Assembly: GCA_017459945.1 (NCBI GenBank) | Contig: JAFUBZ010000021.1 | Coordinates: 1 to 64,000, forward strand | From: Eubacterium sp. | GTDB taxonomy: Bacteria; Bacillota; Clostridia; Lachnospirales; Lachnospiraceae | Reading direction: 5' to 3' | DNA length: 64,000 nucleotides | Shown: one piece after another, positions 1 to 8,326 of the stretch | How the letters are laid out: the number at the start of each line of letters is the position of its first letter | Numbering within the stretch: position 1 is the first letter of the stretch | The notes under the pieces: generated by a model | Database searches by the model: none | The model's input: the letters and a program-made list of their open reading frames with translations, nothing else | Told to the model about the DNA's origin: nothing | Translations under genes and position numbers: made by a program

Positions 1-324
1 ATACATAAAACAGCATACTTCCCACAAGAAGCAAAATCCACTGCTTTTTCCGACATACTGTATAATACAGGACAAACAAAATAGCCACAAAAAGGAAAAA
101 TAAGATTGAATAAAACTGCATGTTAACGATACCCGTTTCCTTGCAGGATTCCTTTCACCTTAAACTATGCTAAAAAACCAAACCGTTCCTACTATACCAC
201 AAATTTCTATAATGGAAGCATTTTTCATAAAAACTATGCATCTTTTTTACACGCTCTTGACTTTCCGTTTCAAAAACATAGATAATAAGTAAATACGTTG
301 TATCAAACAGGGGGGGGTAACAAG
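1..324. other. Gene-free leader before mobAB
   Basis: No convincing coding frame is present. Positions 58-70 form a short perfect dyad (CTGTAT-A-ATACAG) with no clear role. A plausible promoter lies at 257-286: TTGACT (257-262) followed either by TAGATA (16-base spacer) or GATAAT (18-base spacer). A run of seven to eight G at 311-318 serves as ribosome binding site for the ATG at 325. Confidence 0.5.
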
Positions 325-1470
325 ATGAACTATGCATTGGTAATACTCTGCGGCGGGCTCAGCAAAAGAATGGGATTTGATAAAACATTTCTTCCTTTTG
401 GAGACTGCAGCCTGTTACAGTATCAGGTGAAGCGCTATTCTCCATATTTTCAGAACATCTATCTGTCCGTGCCGGCATACAGAAACAGACCCGTTGACTA
501 TCAGGCGATCTGTGGCTGTAGGGCAATCGAAGATATGGTCGAAAACTATGGTCCGATCGGCGGTCTTTACAGCTGTTTTCAGAATACAGAAGAAGATATT
601 TTATTCTTTACATCCGTTGATGCGCCTTTTACAGATCCCGCACTTGCAAAAGAAATTTGTGAAGCACTGATCGATCAGCCGGAAGCAGATGTCTGCGGCA
701 TCCAGGATCCGGAAGGCCGTACACAGCCTTTGTTTACTGCATATTCCCGCAGGATCCTGCCATGGTTAGAGCATGCCTTAGAGGATAACAATTACCGGCT
801 CCGCGCGATGCTTCGCAGGGTGAATGTTCATATCTTAGACCGGTTTCTTCCCACCGATCAGTTTTTTAACATGAATGATCCCGCTACCTATTACTATGCA
901 TTAAACAAGCTTTCGCAAAAGTTGCCCGGTGCATTTCCCGCAGACTTTGCAACTGCCCAGCCAAAACAGCCGACATCGATCCCGTCCCTTTCCTTTGTCG
1001 CCAAATCCGGCACCGGAAAGACGACTTATCTCGAGAAACTGCTTCCGCTCCTGAAAAAGGAACTGCTGCGGATCGCGGTTGTCAAGCATGACGCACACGG
1101 CTTTGAGATCGATAAGCCCGGGAAAGACAGCTATCGCCTCACGCAGGCCGGCGCAGATCATATGATCCTGACCTCAAAAGATAAGACCGCTGTTATCTTC
1201 TCCCACAAAGAGCAGAATCCGGAGCTTTCCTTTATCCTGAGACACATCGAAAATGTGGATCTGATCATCACGGAAGGATACAAGCTTGGCGACCAGCAAA
1301 AGATCCATATCCTGAGGAAAGGTCATTGTGAGGCGCCGATCGTCAGCACGGAAAACATCATCGCCTATGTGACAGATTTTCCCTATGAAGCAGATGTTCC
1401 GGTATTTGACTTAAACCGTCCGGAAGACATCGTGCCGTTCCTGCTGACCCGATTCCGTCCGGATCTGTAA
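325..1470 (+). CDS. mobAB: MobA-MobB fusion, molybdopterin-guanine dinucleotide synthesis
   Basis: Residues 1-195 form a MobA-type nucleotidyltransferase that attaches GMP to molybdopterin; the signature LCGGLSKRMGFDK is at residues 8-20. Residues from about 210 form MobB, a P-loop GTP-binding partner with AKSGTGKTT as Walker A. Fusions of the two are common in clostridia. The ATG at 325 is preferred over the TTG at 298 because a G-rich ribosome binding site precedes it. The product would make the bis-MGD cofactor required by the transhydroxylase-type enzymes at 30515-37136, although this gene stands alone, about 30 kb from them. Confidence 0.93.
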   Translation: MNYALVILCGGLSKRMGFDKTFLPFGDCSLLQYQVKRYSPYFQNIYLSVPAYRNRPVDYQAICGCRAIEDMVENYGPIGGLYSCFQNTEEDILFFTSVDAPFTDPALAKEICEALIDQPEADVCGIQDPEGRTQPLFTAYSRRILPWLEHALEDNNYRLRAMLRRVNVHILDRFLPTDQFFNMNDPATYYYALNKLSQKLPGAFPADFATAQPKQPTSIPSLSFVAKSGTGKTTYLEKLLPLLKKELLRIAVVKHDAHGFEIDKPGKDSYRLTQAGADHMILTSKDKTAVIFSHKEQNPELSFILRHIENVDLIITEGYKLGDQQKIHILRKGHCEAPIVSTENIIAYVTDFPYEADVPVFDLNRPEDIVPFLLTRFRPDL

Positions 1471-1500
1471 AAGCTATGCTTTTTTGCGCAAATTATAAAA

Positions 1501-1682
1501 GATGAGCCCGGCTCAATCGAAATCTCAAAGAAAGCTCGTTTCCCGACGGTGAACTAACTCCTAACTGCGACTAAGACACTCCAGAATGCTATCGTGCCTA
1601 AGTCTTCGTAAGGAGTGGATTTCACCTCTGGTCAAAACACTCGCAAAAAATCTTTGCAGATTCCGGTTAATCCGGGCTCATC
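1501..1682. repeat. 182-base imperfect inverted repeat
   Basis: The outer ends are perfect 11-base inverted copies, GATGAGCCCGG (1501-1511) and CCGGGCTCATC (1672-1682). Inside, both arms continue to match imperfectly to near the centre at about 1585, with shared blocks such as AATCT-CAAAGA, GGTGAA and ACTCCT. Size and layout recall a MITE or a long RNA hairpin. No duplicated target site is obvious. Confidence 0.6.
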
Positions 1683-1827
1683 TATTTTCAAATGTACTGC
1701 TAAAAAATAAAACTTTGCAGAATTATGCCGCTTGTCAAACGTATGCGTCACAACAGATTGCTATATCATCTGTTTTTCTGTAGAGAGAGCATTAGTGTTT
1801 CCGCAAGGTTACAAGATTTATGAGGGG

Positions 1828-1890
1828 CAAAATTTATTATCCGCTATAAATTTTGGGCGAATAGGAGTGGCGTTTTTATCGAAAAACGCC
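1828..1890. repeat. Two consecutive perfect hairpins
   Basis: The first has ten-base arms, CAAAATTTAT (1828-1837) and ATAAATTTTG (1846-1855). The second has nine-base arms, GGCGTTTTT (1869-1877) and AAAAACGCC (1882-1890), with a four-base loop. Neither is followed by a T-run on the plus strand, so they are not simple terminators in that direction. Confidence 0.6.
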
Positions 1891-2083
1891 TACGACTATG
1901 AGACGTACCCCTCAGAAACCGCAGGAAGCTTGCATGGAAACACTTTGCGAACGGCAAGGAAAAACGATGTATGGCAACTGTGTGACGATTCGTTTGTGCA
2001 GTGGACAAAAAGCATATCTTTTTGGTATCCCTTCCGTATCCTATGCAGAAACAAGATAGCAACTAAGAATCTCTGCATAACTG

Positions 2084-2123
2084 CTGTTTGACAAACAGGC
2101 CTATAATAGTATTGTAACAATAC
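2084..2123 (+). promoter_or_regulatory. Promoter and two operators of the MerR gene
   Basis: TATAAT is at 2102-2107. The 19 bases before it contain a centred perfect dyad CTGTTTG-A-CAAACAG (2084-2098), the layout expected for MerR-family promoters with a long spacer; the matching -35 (ATAACT, 2077-2082) is poor. A second dyad, GTATT-GTAAC-AATAC (2109-2123), follows the -10 directly and matches dyads in front of the athL-like gene and the second MerR gene. Confidence 0.55.
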
Positions 2124-2182
2124 AGTTTGATATCAGAAAAGATGCCTCAAAACCGGCATCCGATTTGAATAACAGGTGGACA

Positions 2183-3064
2183 ATGTCTTCAGATTACGCT
2201 TCTATCAATCGAAAACTGTCGATATCAGAAATGGCGCAGATTCATGATATCACGCGTCAGACTCTGATCTATTATGACAAGATCGATCTCTTTAAACCGG
2301 CGATCACAGAAGAAAACGGTTATCGCTATTACAGCACACTGCAGATCCCGCAGCTTCGCGAGATCTGTTTTCTGCGCGCGATCGGTATGCCGATCGATGA
2401 GATCCGCAAGCATAATGCATCTAACAGCTTCGATACTGCGATCGATCTGTTAAAAGCGCAGAATCAAAAGCTGCAAAAAGAAATAGACAATCTCAGAAAG
2501 CAGCAGAACAAGATTAAAAACCGTCTGCGGATCTATGAACATGCGCCGGATTATTTCGATGCGGAGTACAAACCGTTTATCCGCCATCTGCCGGAGCGCC
2601 ATGTATATTATCATCCCTGGAATCAGGAGGATCTGACAAGGCACGGCCTGCACTTTGCACTGATGCGCACCTGGAACCAGGCGGAACAGATGGGATTCCT
2701 CCCGTCGAACCAGTACGGTTCCCTGATCTTTTTAGCGGATGTGCATGCCGGTGATCCGTTTGCACATGCAGGCTGCTGCAGCTTAATCTTCCCGGACGAA
2801 CATGATCACCCTGAAAAAGGAGAAGGCTATTATGTGCTGCCAGCCGCTGATTATGCATGTCTGCAGCATTTTGGCATGCCGTACGAGCCACAATACTTAG
2901 AACGTCTTTTAACCTGGATCAAGGACAACGATTATACCGTCTTTGATAACATTTACGACAAATGTGTCTTAGATGCCAGCTTTTATGAAGACAGTGAAAA
3001 TACGACGGATTTCTGTGAGCTGCAGATCCCGATCCGCGGCACCAGAAGCGCGATGCTGGTATAA
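2183..3064 (+). CDS. MerR-family regulator with GyrI-like effector domain
   Basis: The 293-residue protein starts with a MerR winged helix (residues about 10-80: SISEMAQIHDITRQTLIYYDK), followed by a coiled-coil linker of charged residues (about 95-120) and a BmrR/GyrI-like ligand domain. The ATG at 2183 follows AGGTGG and is preferred to the TTG at 2165. It is a clear paralogue of the regulator at 53609, sharing the YACL-GMPYE block near the C-terminus. GyrI-like domains bind aromatic or hydrophobic ligands, so an aromatic effector is a reasonable inference. The dyads just upstream suggest autoregulation. Confidence 0.85.
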   Translation: MSSDYASINRKLSISEMAQIHDITRQTLIYYDKIDLFKPAITEENGYRYYSTLQIPQLREICFLRAIGMPIDEIRKHNASNSFDTAIDLLKAQNQKLQKEIDNLRKQQNKIKNRLRIYEHAPDYFDAEYKPFIRHLPERHVYYHPWNQEDLTRHGLHFALMRTWNQAEQMGFLPSNQYGSLIFLADVHAGDPFAHAGCCSLIFPDEHDHPEKGEGYYVLPAADYACLQHFGMPYEPQYLERLLTWIKDNDYTVFDNIYDKCVLDASFYEDSENTTDFCELQIPIRGTRSAMLV

Positions 3065-3085
3065 ACACAAAAGAATCACATACAT

Positions 3086-3117
3086 AGAAAAGCCATCCGT
3101 AACCGGATGGCTTTTCT
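3086..3117. terminator. Bidirectional rho-independent terminator
   Basis: Perfect 14-base arms (3086-3099 and 3104-3117) with a four-base loop sit between the convergent MerR gene and the sugar permease gene. The stem itself carries A and T runs at its ends on both strands. Confidence 0.85.
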
Positions 3118-3174
3118 ACGTCATTTATGGGAGGAGCGCAATTGCGCATCCTGTCAAAGGTAAATGGTATGTAA

Positions 3175-4152
3175 TTATCTTCTCTTCTTTCCAAGCATGT
3201 CGACTGCTACTACGATGATCAGGACCGCACCGATGACGATCTTCTGTACAGAAGCAGAGATACCCATGATGTTCAGACCGGTACTGATGACGCAGATAAC
3301 GAACGCACCGACAACCGTCTTGGCAAGTTTACCCTCACCGCCCATCAGGCTGGTTCCGCCGATGGATGCTGCCGCGATGGCAAGGATGTTATATCCGCCG
3401 TCTGCCACGTTCGGGCTTCCTGTCATCAGACGGGATGCCAGAACCAGACCTGCTATCGCTGCGCCGAGACCATTCAGCGTGAAGATCAGGACCGTATATT
3501 TGTCAACATTGACACCTGACAGTCTTGCAGTCTTTTCATTACTGCCGATCGCATATGTGTAGCGTCCCATCTTCGTGTTATTGATCAGATAGAGACAAAT
3601 GATAAAGAAGATGATCGCGATGATAAACTGTGACGGGATGTTGATCTTGCCCGGGATCAGACTCAGTGTTTTGCCGCCCCAGAACTCAAACGGAACTGCT
3701 GCACCCGATACATGATTGATCCGGATGGATGTCTCATGCGTCAATACCAGCGCAAGGCCACTGGCCGCATACATCATACCCGCTGTCATGATAAAGAACG
3801 GTACGCGAAGCTTTGCGATACAAAAGCCGTTGATGAAACCGCATACCAGTCCGACGATGATACCTACGATCGATGCCGGAATACATGACATGCCTGTCTG
3901 CATGCAAAGAGCTGCCACGCAGCCAACGAGTGCGGCGATCGCGCCGATCGAAAGGTCGATCTTTCCGCTGATCATGACGAATGTCATGCCACAGCCGAAC
4001 AGTATATATACCGCGCCGGTTCTCAAAAGGCTGGTTAAGTTGCCCCAGCTAAAGAAGCCCTCTCCTACGATTGAAAAGAAAACGATGAGCGCAACCAGTA
4101 TGATATACGTTCCATATTTTTCATAGATTTTTTTCCCAAGTGATGCCTGCAT
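3175..4152 (-). CDS. Rbs-type sugar ABC transporter permease
   Basis: A polytopic membrane protein of the BPD_transp_2 (RbsC/MglC) family, about 325 residues with eight to ten hydrophobic segments. The family motif GGTSLMGGEG lies about 50 residues before the C-terminus. The ATG at 4152 has AGGAGGT eight bases upstream; it follows the ATPase stop by 10 bases. It would form the membrane channel for the binding protein at 5814 and the ATPase at 4163. The transported sugar cannot be read from sequence. Confidence 0.92.
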   Translation of the reverse strand: MQASLGKKIYEKYGTYIILVALIVFFSIVGEGFFSWGNLTSLLRTGAVYILFGCGMTFVMISGKIDLSIGAIAALVGCVAALCMQTGMSCIPASIVGIIVGLVCGFINGFCIAKLRVPFFIMTAGMMYAASGLALVLTHETSIRINHVSGAAVPFEFWGGKTLSLIPGKINIPSQFIIAIIFFIICLYLINNTKMGRYTYAIGSNEKTARLSGVNVDKYTVLIFTLNGLGAAIAGLVLASRLMTGSPNVADGGYNILAIAAASIGGTSLMGGEGKLAKTVVGAFVICVISTGLNIMGISASVQKIVIGAVLIIVVAVDMLGKKRR

Positions 4153-4162
4153 AACCAACCTC

Positions 4163-5680
4163 CTAAATGTCAAGCATAAGCCTTAACATTTTCTTTTTCA
4201 GATCCTTTTCCGTGTCTTCAAACTCCCCAACTTTATGTCCTTCCCGCATAACGATGATGCGGTTGCACAATCCGATCAGCTCATCCTCTTCGGACGAGAT
4301 GACGATCACGCCGATCTTTTGTTTGACCAGATCCTGTATGATCCGGTAGAAGTCTGCCCGGGCGCCTACGTCAACGCCTCGGGTCGGCTCATCCAAAAGC
4401 AGGAGATTCGGTCTTGCCATCAGCCACTTTCCAAGACAAACCTTTTGCTGATTTCCACCGCTAAGGTTCTCGATAGCCTGCTCTTTTCCGGTCGTCTTGA
4501 CCTTCAGGCTGGCGATCTGTTCCTCCACCTCTTTGTTTTCTTCCTTCTTATCGATGTGGAAGTTCTTTCCAAGGCGGTTCAAGTTACTGATGCTCATATT
4601 TTCAAGGATCGAACGGACTGCCATGATTCCCTCTTCCTTCCGGTCTTCACTGACATATCCGATGCCCTTCTTCACCGCATCCTGCGGCGACTTGATATTG
4701 AGCTTTTCTCCTCTATAGATAAACTCGCCGGCATCCAGATGATAGACGCCGAAGATCGTCTTTGCGATCTCTGTCCGGCCGGCTCCCGCCAGTCCGGCAA
4801 ATCCGAGTATTTCTCCCTCTTTTAATTCGAAGCTGACATCTTCGTACAATCCTGCACTGCTGACATTTTTCGCTTCGAAGATCACATCCCCTGTCTCACG
4901 ATATTTCTCCGGGAACTGGTTCGTATTCTTTGATCCGATGATTCCCTCTAACAGACGGTGTGTATCCACATACTGAATGTCGTCGGTAAAGATCAGTTTG
5001 CCGTCCCGCAAAAGCGTGATCCTGTCACAGATCCGGTACACCTCAGACATACGGTGCGTGATATAGATCATTCCGACATTTCTTTCCTTCAGACGTCTCA
5101 TCAACGCAAACAGCTGGTCTGTTTCCTGTAACGTCAGGGAAGAGGTCGGCTCATCAAAGATGATCAGGTCCGCGTCAAGGTTCATCGCTCTTGTGATCTC
5201 GATCATCTGCTGCATCGCGACCGGAAGATCACCTGCGCGTGTGTCGAGGTCAAGGTCGATACCAACCTCCTGCATGACTTCCTTTGCGCGCTTTCGCATC
5301 GCCTTCCAGTCATAAACACCTGCTTTGTTTGTGATCTCGTTTGCGATAAAGATATTTTCCAGCACACTCAGATGCGGAAGGATGTTCAGCTCCTGAAAAA
5401 CCATCGTCACACCATCCCGCTGCGCATCCGCAACACGTGTCATGATCTTCGGCTCTCTTCCGGCATGGCTGATGTAAGCTCCTTCATCCGGCGTATAAAC
5501 GCCTGCAAGGATCTTCATCAGGGTGGATTTTCCGGCGCCGTTTGCCCCCATCAGCGCATGCACTTCGCCCGCATAAGCATGAAATTCCACATCATCCAGA
5601 ACCTTCGTACCACTGAACGTCTTGGAGATGTTTTTCATGACCAGTATTTCTTTTTTCCCGGCTGCTTCTTTGTTTTCCAT
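4163..5680 (-). CDS. Rbs/Mgl-type sugar ABC transporter ATPase
   Basis: The protein has two tandem ABC domains, as in RbsA and MglA. The first has Walker A GANGAGKST and a Walker B ending LIIFDEPTSS; the second has a degenerate Walker A (GLAGAGRTE), signature LSGGNQQK and Walker B LLLLDEPTRG. This asymmetry is normal for the family. A GTG 51 bases upstream (5731) keeps the frame open, but AGAGAGG before the ATG at 5680 favours the shorter form. A strong hairpin separates it from the binding-protein gene. Confidence 0.9.
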   Translation of the reverse strand: MENKEAAGKKEILVMKNISKTFSGTKVLDDVEFHAYAGEVHALMGANGAGKSTLMKILAGVYTPDEGAYISHAGREPKIMTRVADAQRDGVTMVFQELNILPHLSVLENIFIANEITNKAGVYDWKAMRKRAKEVMQEVGIDLDLDTRAGDLPVAMQQMIEITRAMNLDADLIIFDEPTSSLTLQETDQLFALMRRLKERNVGMIYITHRMSEVYRICDRITLLRDGKLIFTDDIQYVDTHRLLEGIIGSKNTNQFPEKYRETGDVIFEAKNVSSAGLYEDVSFELKEGEILGFAGLAGAGRTEIAKTIFGVYHLDAGEFIYRGEKLNIKSPQDAVKKGIGYVSEDRKEEGIMAVRSILENMSISNLNRLGKNFHIDKKEENKEVEEQIASLKVKTTGKEQAIENLSGGNQQKVCLGKWLMARPNLLLLDEPTRGVDVGARADFYRIIQDLVKQKIGVIVISSEEDELIGLCNRIIVMREGHKVGEFEDTEKDLKKKMLRLMLDI

Positions 5681-5735
5681 ATCCAGCTGCCTCTCTGATC
5701 CCTTGGCAGGATCATTTCTCTTATTATTCACAGGA

Positions 5736-5768
5736 ATCCCTGTCGCAGGACAGTCCTGCGGCAGGGAT
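5736..5768 (-). promoter_or_regulatory. Intercistronic hairpin after the sugar-binding protein gene
   Basis: Fifteen-base arms (5736-5750 and 5754-5768) with one mismatch and a tiny loop. There is no T-run, so it more likely stabilises the upstream message or partly stops transcription, giving more binding protein than ATPase. Confidence 0.7.
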
Positions 5769-5813
5769 CACTTTTATGTTATTTGCTTCAGATTAAGGAT
5801 ATCACGTTTTGCT

Positions 5814-6956
5814 TTACAGCGCCATTCCGTTCTCAATAAATGTTCTCATGTAATCGGAAACGGTTTCGATCGGGCTGCCCATGCTCCACTGATCCAGCTC
5901 TTCGCCGTGCGGCAGATACTCGTCTACGTTCTCAGCCGTGATGATGGTATCCGGAGTGATTGTTGTATATGTGCCGTCATCATTCTGTACGATGCCCTTG
6001 GTATCAAGTGCTTCGCCGTTGATCATTGCATATGCCTGCTGTACTGCATAGTAACCCTGCAGGATGGACCAGTCGTATGCGGAACCATAGATCTTGCCGT
6101 CTTTGATAGACTGCAGTGCGATCAGGTTGCCATCGATACCTGCTACAACTACGCCGTCATCTCCGCCTACTGTGAAGCCGTTCTCTTCCAGAGCTGTTAC
6201 AGCGCCAACTGCCATCAGGTCGTTGCAGCAAAGAACTGCGTCAACATCTTTTGTGGTCTGAAGGATATCAGACATTACCTGAACTGCTGTATCCTGGTCG
6301 TATTTACCGGTGTTCTCTGCTACCAGTGTAGCACCGCTCTCTTCGATTGCGCGCTTGAAGCCTGCTGTACGCTCGTTAGAGGATGTTGCTGCGTCTACAC
6401 CACGAAGTACAACAACGTTTCCGCTTCCGCCGATCTGGTCGATGACGTTCTTAGCCAGGTTATAAGCCATTTCCTCATGGTCTACACCGATGAAGGTCGG
6501 AAGGTATTCTGCTACGTCTGCATCCCATACGTTTGTAATGCCTGTATCAACTGTGATGAACGGGATTCCTGCATCATGTGCTGCTGTAACTGCTGCGCTT
6601 ACGCCGTCAGAATCATCTGCTGTCAGGATCAGTGCGTCAACGCCTGCGTTGATCATATCTTCGCACTTGGTAACCTGCTGCTCTACTTCTGCTTCTGTAT
6701 TCGTGTTGTCTACACGAACGTTGATGCCAAGATCTTTTCCTGCCAGAACTGCACCGTAGGAAATATCCTGGAAGTGTGCGTTGGATGCTGTCTTAACAAC
6801 GATACCAACTTCTACGTCTGATGTCGGAGCAGCTGCTTCACCGCCGGCACTTCCTGCTGCCTGACCGCCATCGTTGCTGCTGCCACATGCTGCAAGTCCA
6901 ACTGCCATTACTGCAACCAGACCAACTGCTGTGATTTTTGCCAATCTCTTTTTCAT
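5814..6956 (-). CDS. Sugar-binding lipoprotein of ABC transporter (RbsB-like)
   Basis: A 380-residue secreted protein: signal peptide with lipobox LAAC (Cys at 24), a low-complexity GGQAAGSAGGEAAAP linker, then a Peripla_BP_4 fold starting VEVGIVVKTASNAHFQDI. Typical family elements include LILTADDSDG and the DAVLCCNDLMAVGAV block. ATG at 6956 follows GAGGAGGAGAA. It is the first gene of a binding protein-ATPase-permease operon on the minus strand. Pentose, hexose or other small polyols are all possible substrates. Confidence 0.92.
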   Translation of the reverse strand: MKKRLAKITAVGLVAVMAVGLAACGSSNDGGQAAGSAGGEAAAPTSDVEVGIVVKTASNAHFQDISYGAVLAGKDLGINVRVDNTNTEAEVEQQVTKCEDMINAGVDALILTADDSDGVSAAVTAAHDAGIPFITVDTGITNVWDADVAEYLPTFIGVDHEEMAYNLAKNVIDQIGGSGNVVVLRGVDAATSSNERTAGFKRAIEESGATLVAENTGKYDQDTAVQVMSDILQTTKDVDAVLCCNDLMAVGAVTALEENGFTVGGDDGVVVAGIDGNLIALQSIKDGKIYGSAYDWSILQGYYAVQQAYAMINGEALDTKGIVQNDDGTYTTITPDTIITAENVDEYLPHGEELDQWSMGSPIETVSDYMRTFIENGMAL

Positions 6957-7135
6957 TGTTCTCCTCCTCTTGCTTTCGCATCCGGTCTTTTATTATTATG
7001 GTTTTGTTTCATCCATATTTTGTCGACCATCTCTTGACGTATACAACTATAGCACTTTTAAAGACCAATGGTTATTCATTCAATAATTTCATTTATTCAC
7101 AAACGAAATCAGTGTATCCAAATATTTGTATTCAA

Positions 7136-7177
7136 AAAATGCCAATCGTATACTCATTGGTATACCATTGGCATTTT
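7136..7177. terminator. Terminator-like hairpin downstream of flavodoxin
   Basis: Eleven-base perfect arms AAAATGCCAAT (7136-7146) and ATTGGCATTTT (7167-7177); on the minus strand the stem is followed by T-rich sequence. The loop region contains TGGTATACCA, which is probably incidental. Confidence 0.7.
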
Positions 7178-7205
7178 CTACACTTTTCGATTGGCTTTTT
7201 CTATC

Positions 7206-7628
7206 CTATGCCAGAGCTGCACCCAGGGCCTTGCAGGCTGCAAGATCATCATCCTGCGGATACTCATTTGCCATCACGCAGTCCGCTTTCAGAACAGCGC
7301 CCGCTCCTTTTGCGCGGTCTTCCCAGTCTCTCATCCACTGGCCGTCGCCCCATCCGTAGGAACCGAACAGTGCAATGTTCTTTCCGGAAAGGGATCCTTC
7401 CAGATCGGTAAACATCGGATCAAATTCTGATTCTTCCAGAACTTCCGCACCCATTGCCGGGCAGCCAAATGCGATACCGTCATAGTCTGCAAGCTGATCT
7501 TTTGAGAAATCCGACGGTCCGAATACGTCTACGTCAGCGCCTGCGCCTTTTGCTCCGTCAGCAACAGCATCTGCCATCGCCTGTGTGTTTCCTGTTCCGC
7601 TCCAAAATACGACTGCTACTTTACTCAT
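7206..7628 (-). CDS. Flavodoxin
   Basis: A 140-residue short-chain flavodoxin. The FMN phosphate-binding loop WSGTGNTQAMA is at residues 9-19, and the SYGWGDGQWM block forms the second FMN loop. Flavodoxins replace ferredoxin as low-potential electron carriers when iron is scarce. It is the second gene of a pair with the DUF3793 gene (21-base gap), behind a GTTAG-N6-CTAAC operator, which fits iron control. ATG at 7628 with AAAGGAG ten bases upstream. Confidence 0.93.
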   Translation of the reverse strand: MSKVAVVFWSGTGNTQAMADAVADGAKGAGADVDVFGPSDFSKDQLADYDGIAFGCPAMGAEVLEESEFDPMFTDLEGSLSGKNIALFGSYGWGDGQWMRDWEDRAKGAGAVLKADCVMANEYPQDDDLAACKALGAALA

Positions 7629-7649
7629 GTTTTTTTTGCTCCTTTCGTC

Positions 7650-8195
7650 TTATCTAACCAGCTGTTCCAGCGAGTTTCCTTCTTTGATCTTTCTGCAATA
7701 GGCATTGGTACATCTTTGATAATTCGCAAACATCCGCTTTGCTTTTGCCTCGTCTCCGTAAACCTTCCAGCAGCCGCTGCACTTCACACCTTCGACCGGA
7801 CTGTTCATAAAACCTTTCACATCCTCCGGCGGATACCCGAGGAAGAGTCCGATCTCATGCGGAAATCCGTCACCGGAAGCAAGACGCTTGACCAGACGCA
7901 CAATACAGCTCTGTGTCTTTTCTGCGGGATACCCCTTTTCCAAAAGGATCTGTCTGGCATCCTCCCGGCTCAGATCTGCGTTCAGCATAGCCGGTCGATA
8001 CAGATAGATCAGTACTATCTTTTCTGTCTGCTTTAAGATCAAAGCCCTTAAGCCTTTTGGCACAAGGATCTTATTCAGCCGCCGAATCGCATCGATATAA
8101 TCCTCTCCCGGTTCTCTTTGTACCGAAAACAGATTCCCGGTTTTGATTCCTGCAAGCGTCGGCGCGCAGTGACGGATGATGTACTGATCAGACAA
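7650..8195 (-). CDS. DUF3793 family protein
   Basis: About 181 residues resembling DUF3793, a clostridial family of unknown function often found beside flavodoxin and iron-transport genes. Visible elements: HCAPTLAGIKTGNLF near the N-terminus, GLFLGYPPEDV about two thirds along, and a cysteine-containing tail (CSGCWKVYG and CTNAYC). An ATG at 8243 keeps the frame open, but its leader would overlap an operator; AAGGAG nine bases before a TTG at 8195 makes TTG the better start. It probably serves iron-limited growth together with flavodoxin. Confidence 0.75.
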   Translation of the reverse strand: MSDQYIIRHCAPTLAGIKTGNLFSVQREPGEDYIDAIRRLNKILVPKGLRALILKQTEKIVLIYLYRPAMLNADLSREDARQILLEKGYPAEKTQSCIVRLVKRLASGDGFPHEIGLFLGYPPEDVKGFMNSPVEGVKCSGCWKVYGDEAKAKRMFANYQRCTNAYCRKIKEGNSLEQLVR

Positions 8196-8216
8196 AGTTC
8201 GTCTCTCCTTATTAAT

Positions 8217-8232
8217 GTTAGATATTCCTAAC
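8217..8232. promoter_or_regulatory. GTTAG-N6-CTAAC operator, promoter-distal copy
   Basis: GTTAG-ATATTC-CTAAC lies 22-37 bases before the TTG start of the DUF3793 gene, in its leader. It has the same spacing as the dyads at 8275-8290 and 28039-28054. Confidence 0.6.
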
Positions 8233-8240
8233 CCATGTCC

Positions 8241-8268
8241 CAAACAAAACCGCCGGTCTTGCGGCGGT
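8241..8268 (-). terminator. Terminator or attenuator in front of DUF3793-flavodoxin
   Basis: Seven-base GC-rich arms (ACCGCCG 8249-8255 and CGGCGGT 8262-8268) followed on the minus strand by TTTTGTTTG. It terminates the upstream regulator gene (stop at 8327), yet it also lies downstream of the consensus promoter at 8291-8319, so it could act as an attenuator for the flavodoxin operon. Confidence 0.75.
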
Positions 8269-8274
8269 ATGTTG

Positions 8275-8319
8275 GTTAGCTACGTCTAACATGTTAGCAT
8301 TGATCCATTTCTATGTCAA
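8275..8319 (-). promoter_or_regulatory. Promoter with iron-type operator for DUF3793-flavodoxin
   Basis: On the minus strand TTGACA (8314-8319), a 17-base spacer and TAACAT (8291-8296) form a near-consensus promoter. The dyad GTTAG-ACGTAG-CTAAC (8275-8290) abuts the -10 on its downstream side, a position suited to repression. The same arrangement precedes the FTR1 operon. Confidence 0.7.
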
Positions 8320-8326
8320 GATGCTC

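Larger units (their letters stand above)
1471..2182. other. Gene-free, hairpin-rich 0.7 kb segment
   Basis: Two overlapping frames of 65 and 119 codons exist, but neither has a ribosome binding site or recognisable sequence, so I do not call them. The segment holds a large imperfect inverted repeat (1501-1682), two compact perfect hairpins (1828-1855 and 1869-1890) and the operators of the MerR gene that follows. It could be a structured RNA or the remnant of a small mobile element. Confidence 0.6.

Noticed and set aside
58-70. CTGTAT-A-ATACAG dyad around TATAAT as the mobAB operator
   Set aside because: It is 255 bases from the gene, has no good -35, and a nearer promoter candidate exists.
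1586-2091. Two overlapping open frames of 65 and 119 codons
   Set aside because: No ribosome binding site, no recognisable sequence, and they run through hairpins and the operators of the MerR gene.
5622-6821. 399-codon plus-strand open frame
   Set aside because: It lies opposite the sugar-binding protein and ATPase genes, is Cys-rich with no known family, and is explained by the codon bias of those genes.
7033-7054. GTATA-CAAC-TATAG near the sugar ABC operon as a sixth LysR-type box
   Set aside because: The centre spacing is four bases instead of five and the gene set is unrelated.
7157-7168. TGGTATACCA palindrome as a GntR operator
   Set aside because: It lies within a terminator-like hairpin downstream of flavodoxin, not near a start site.
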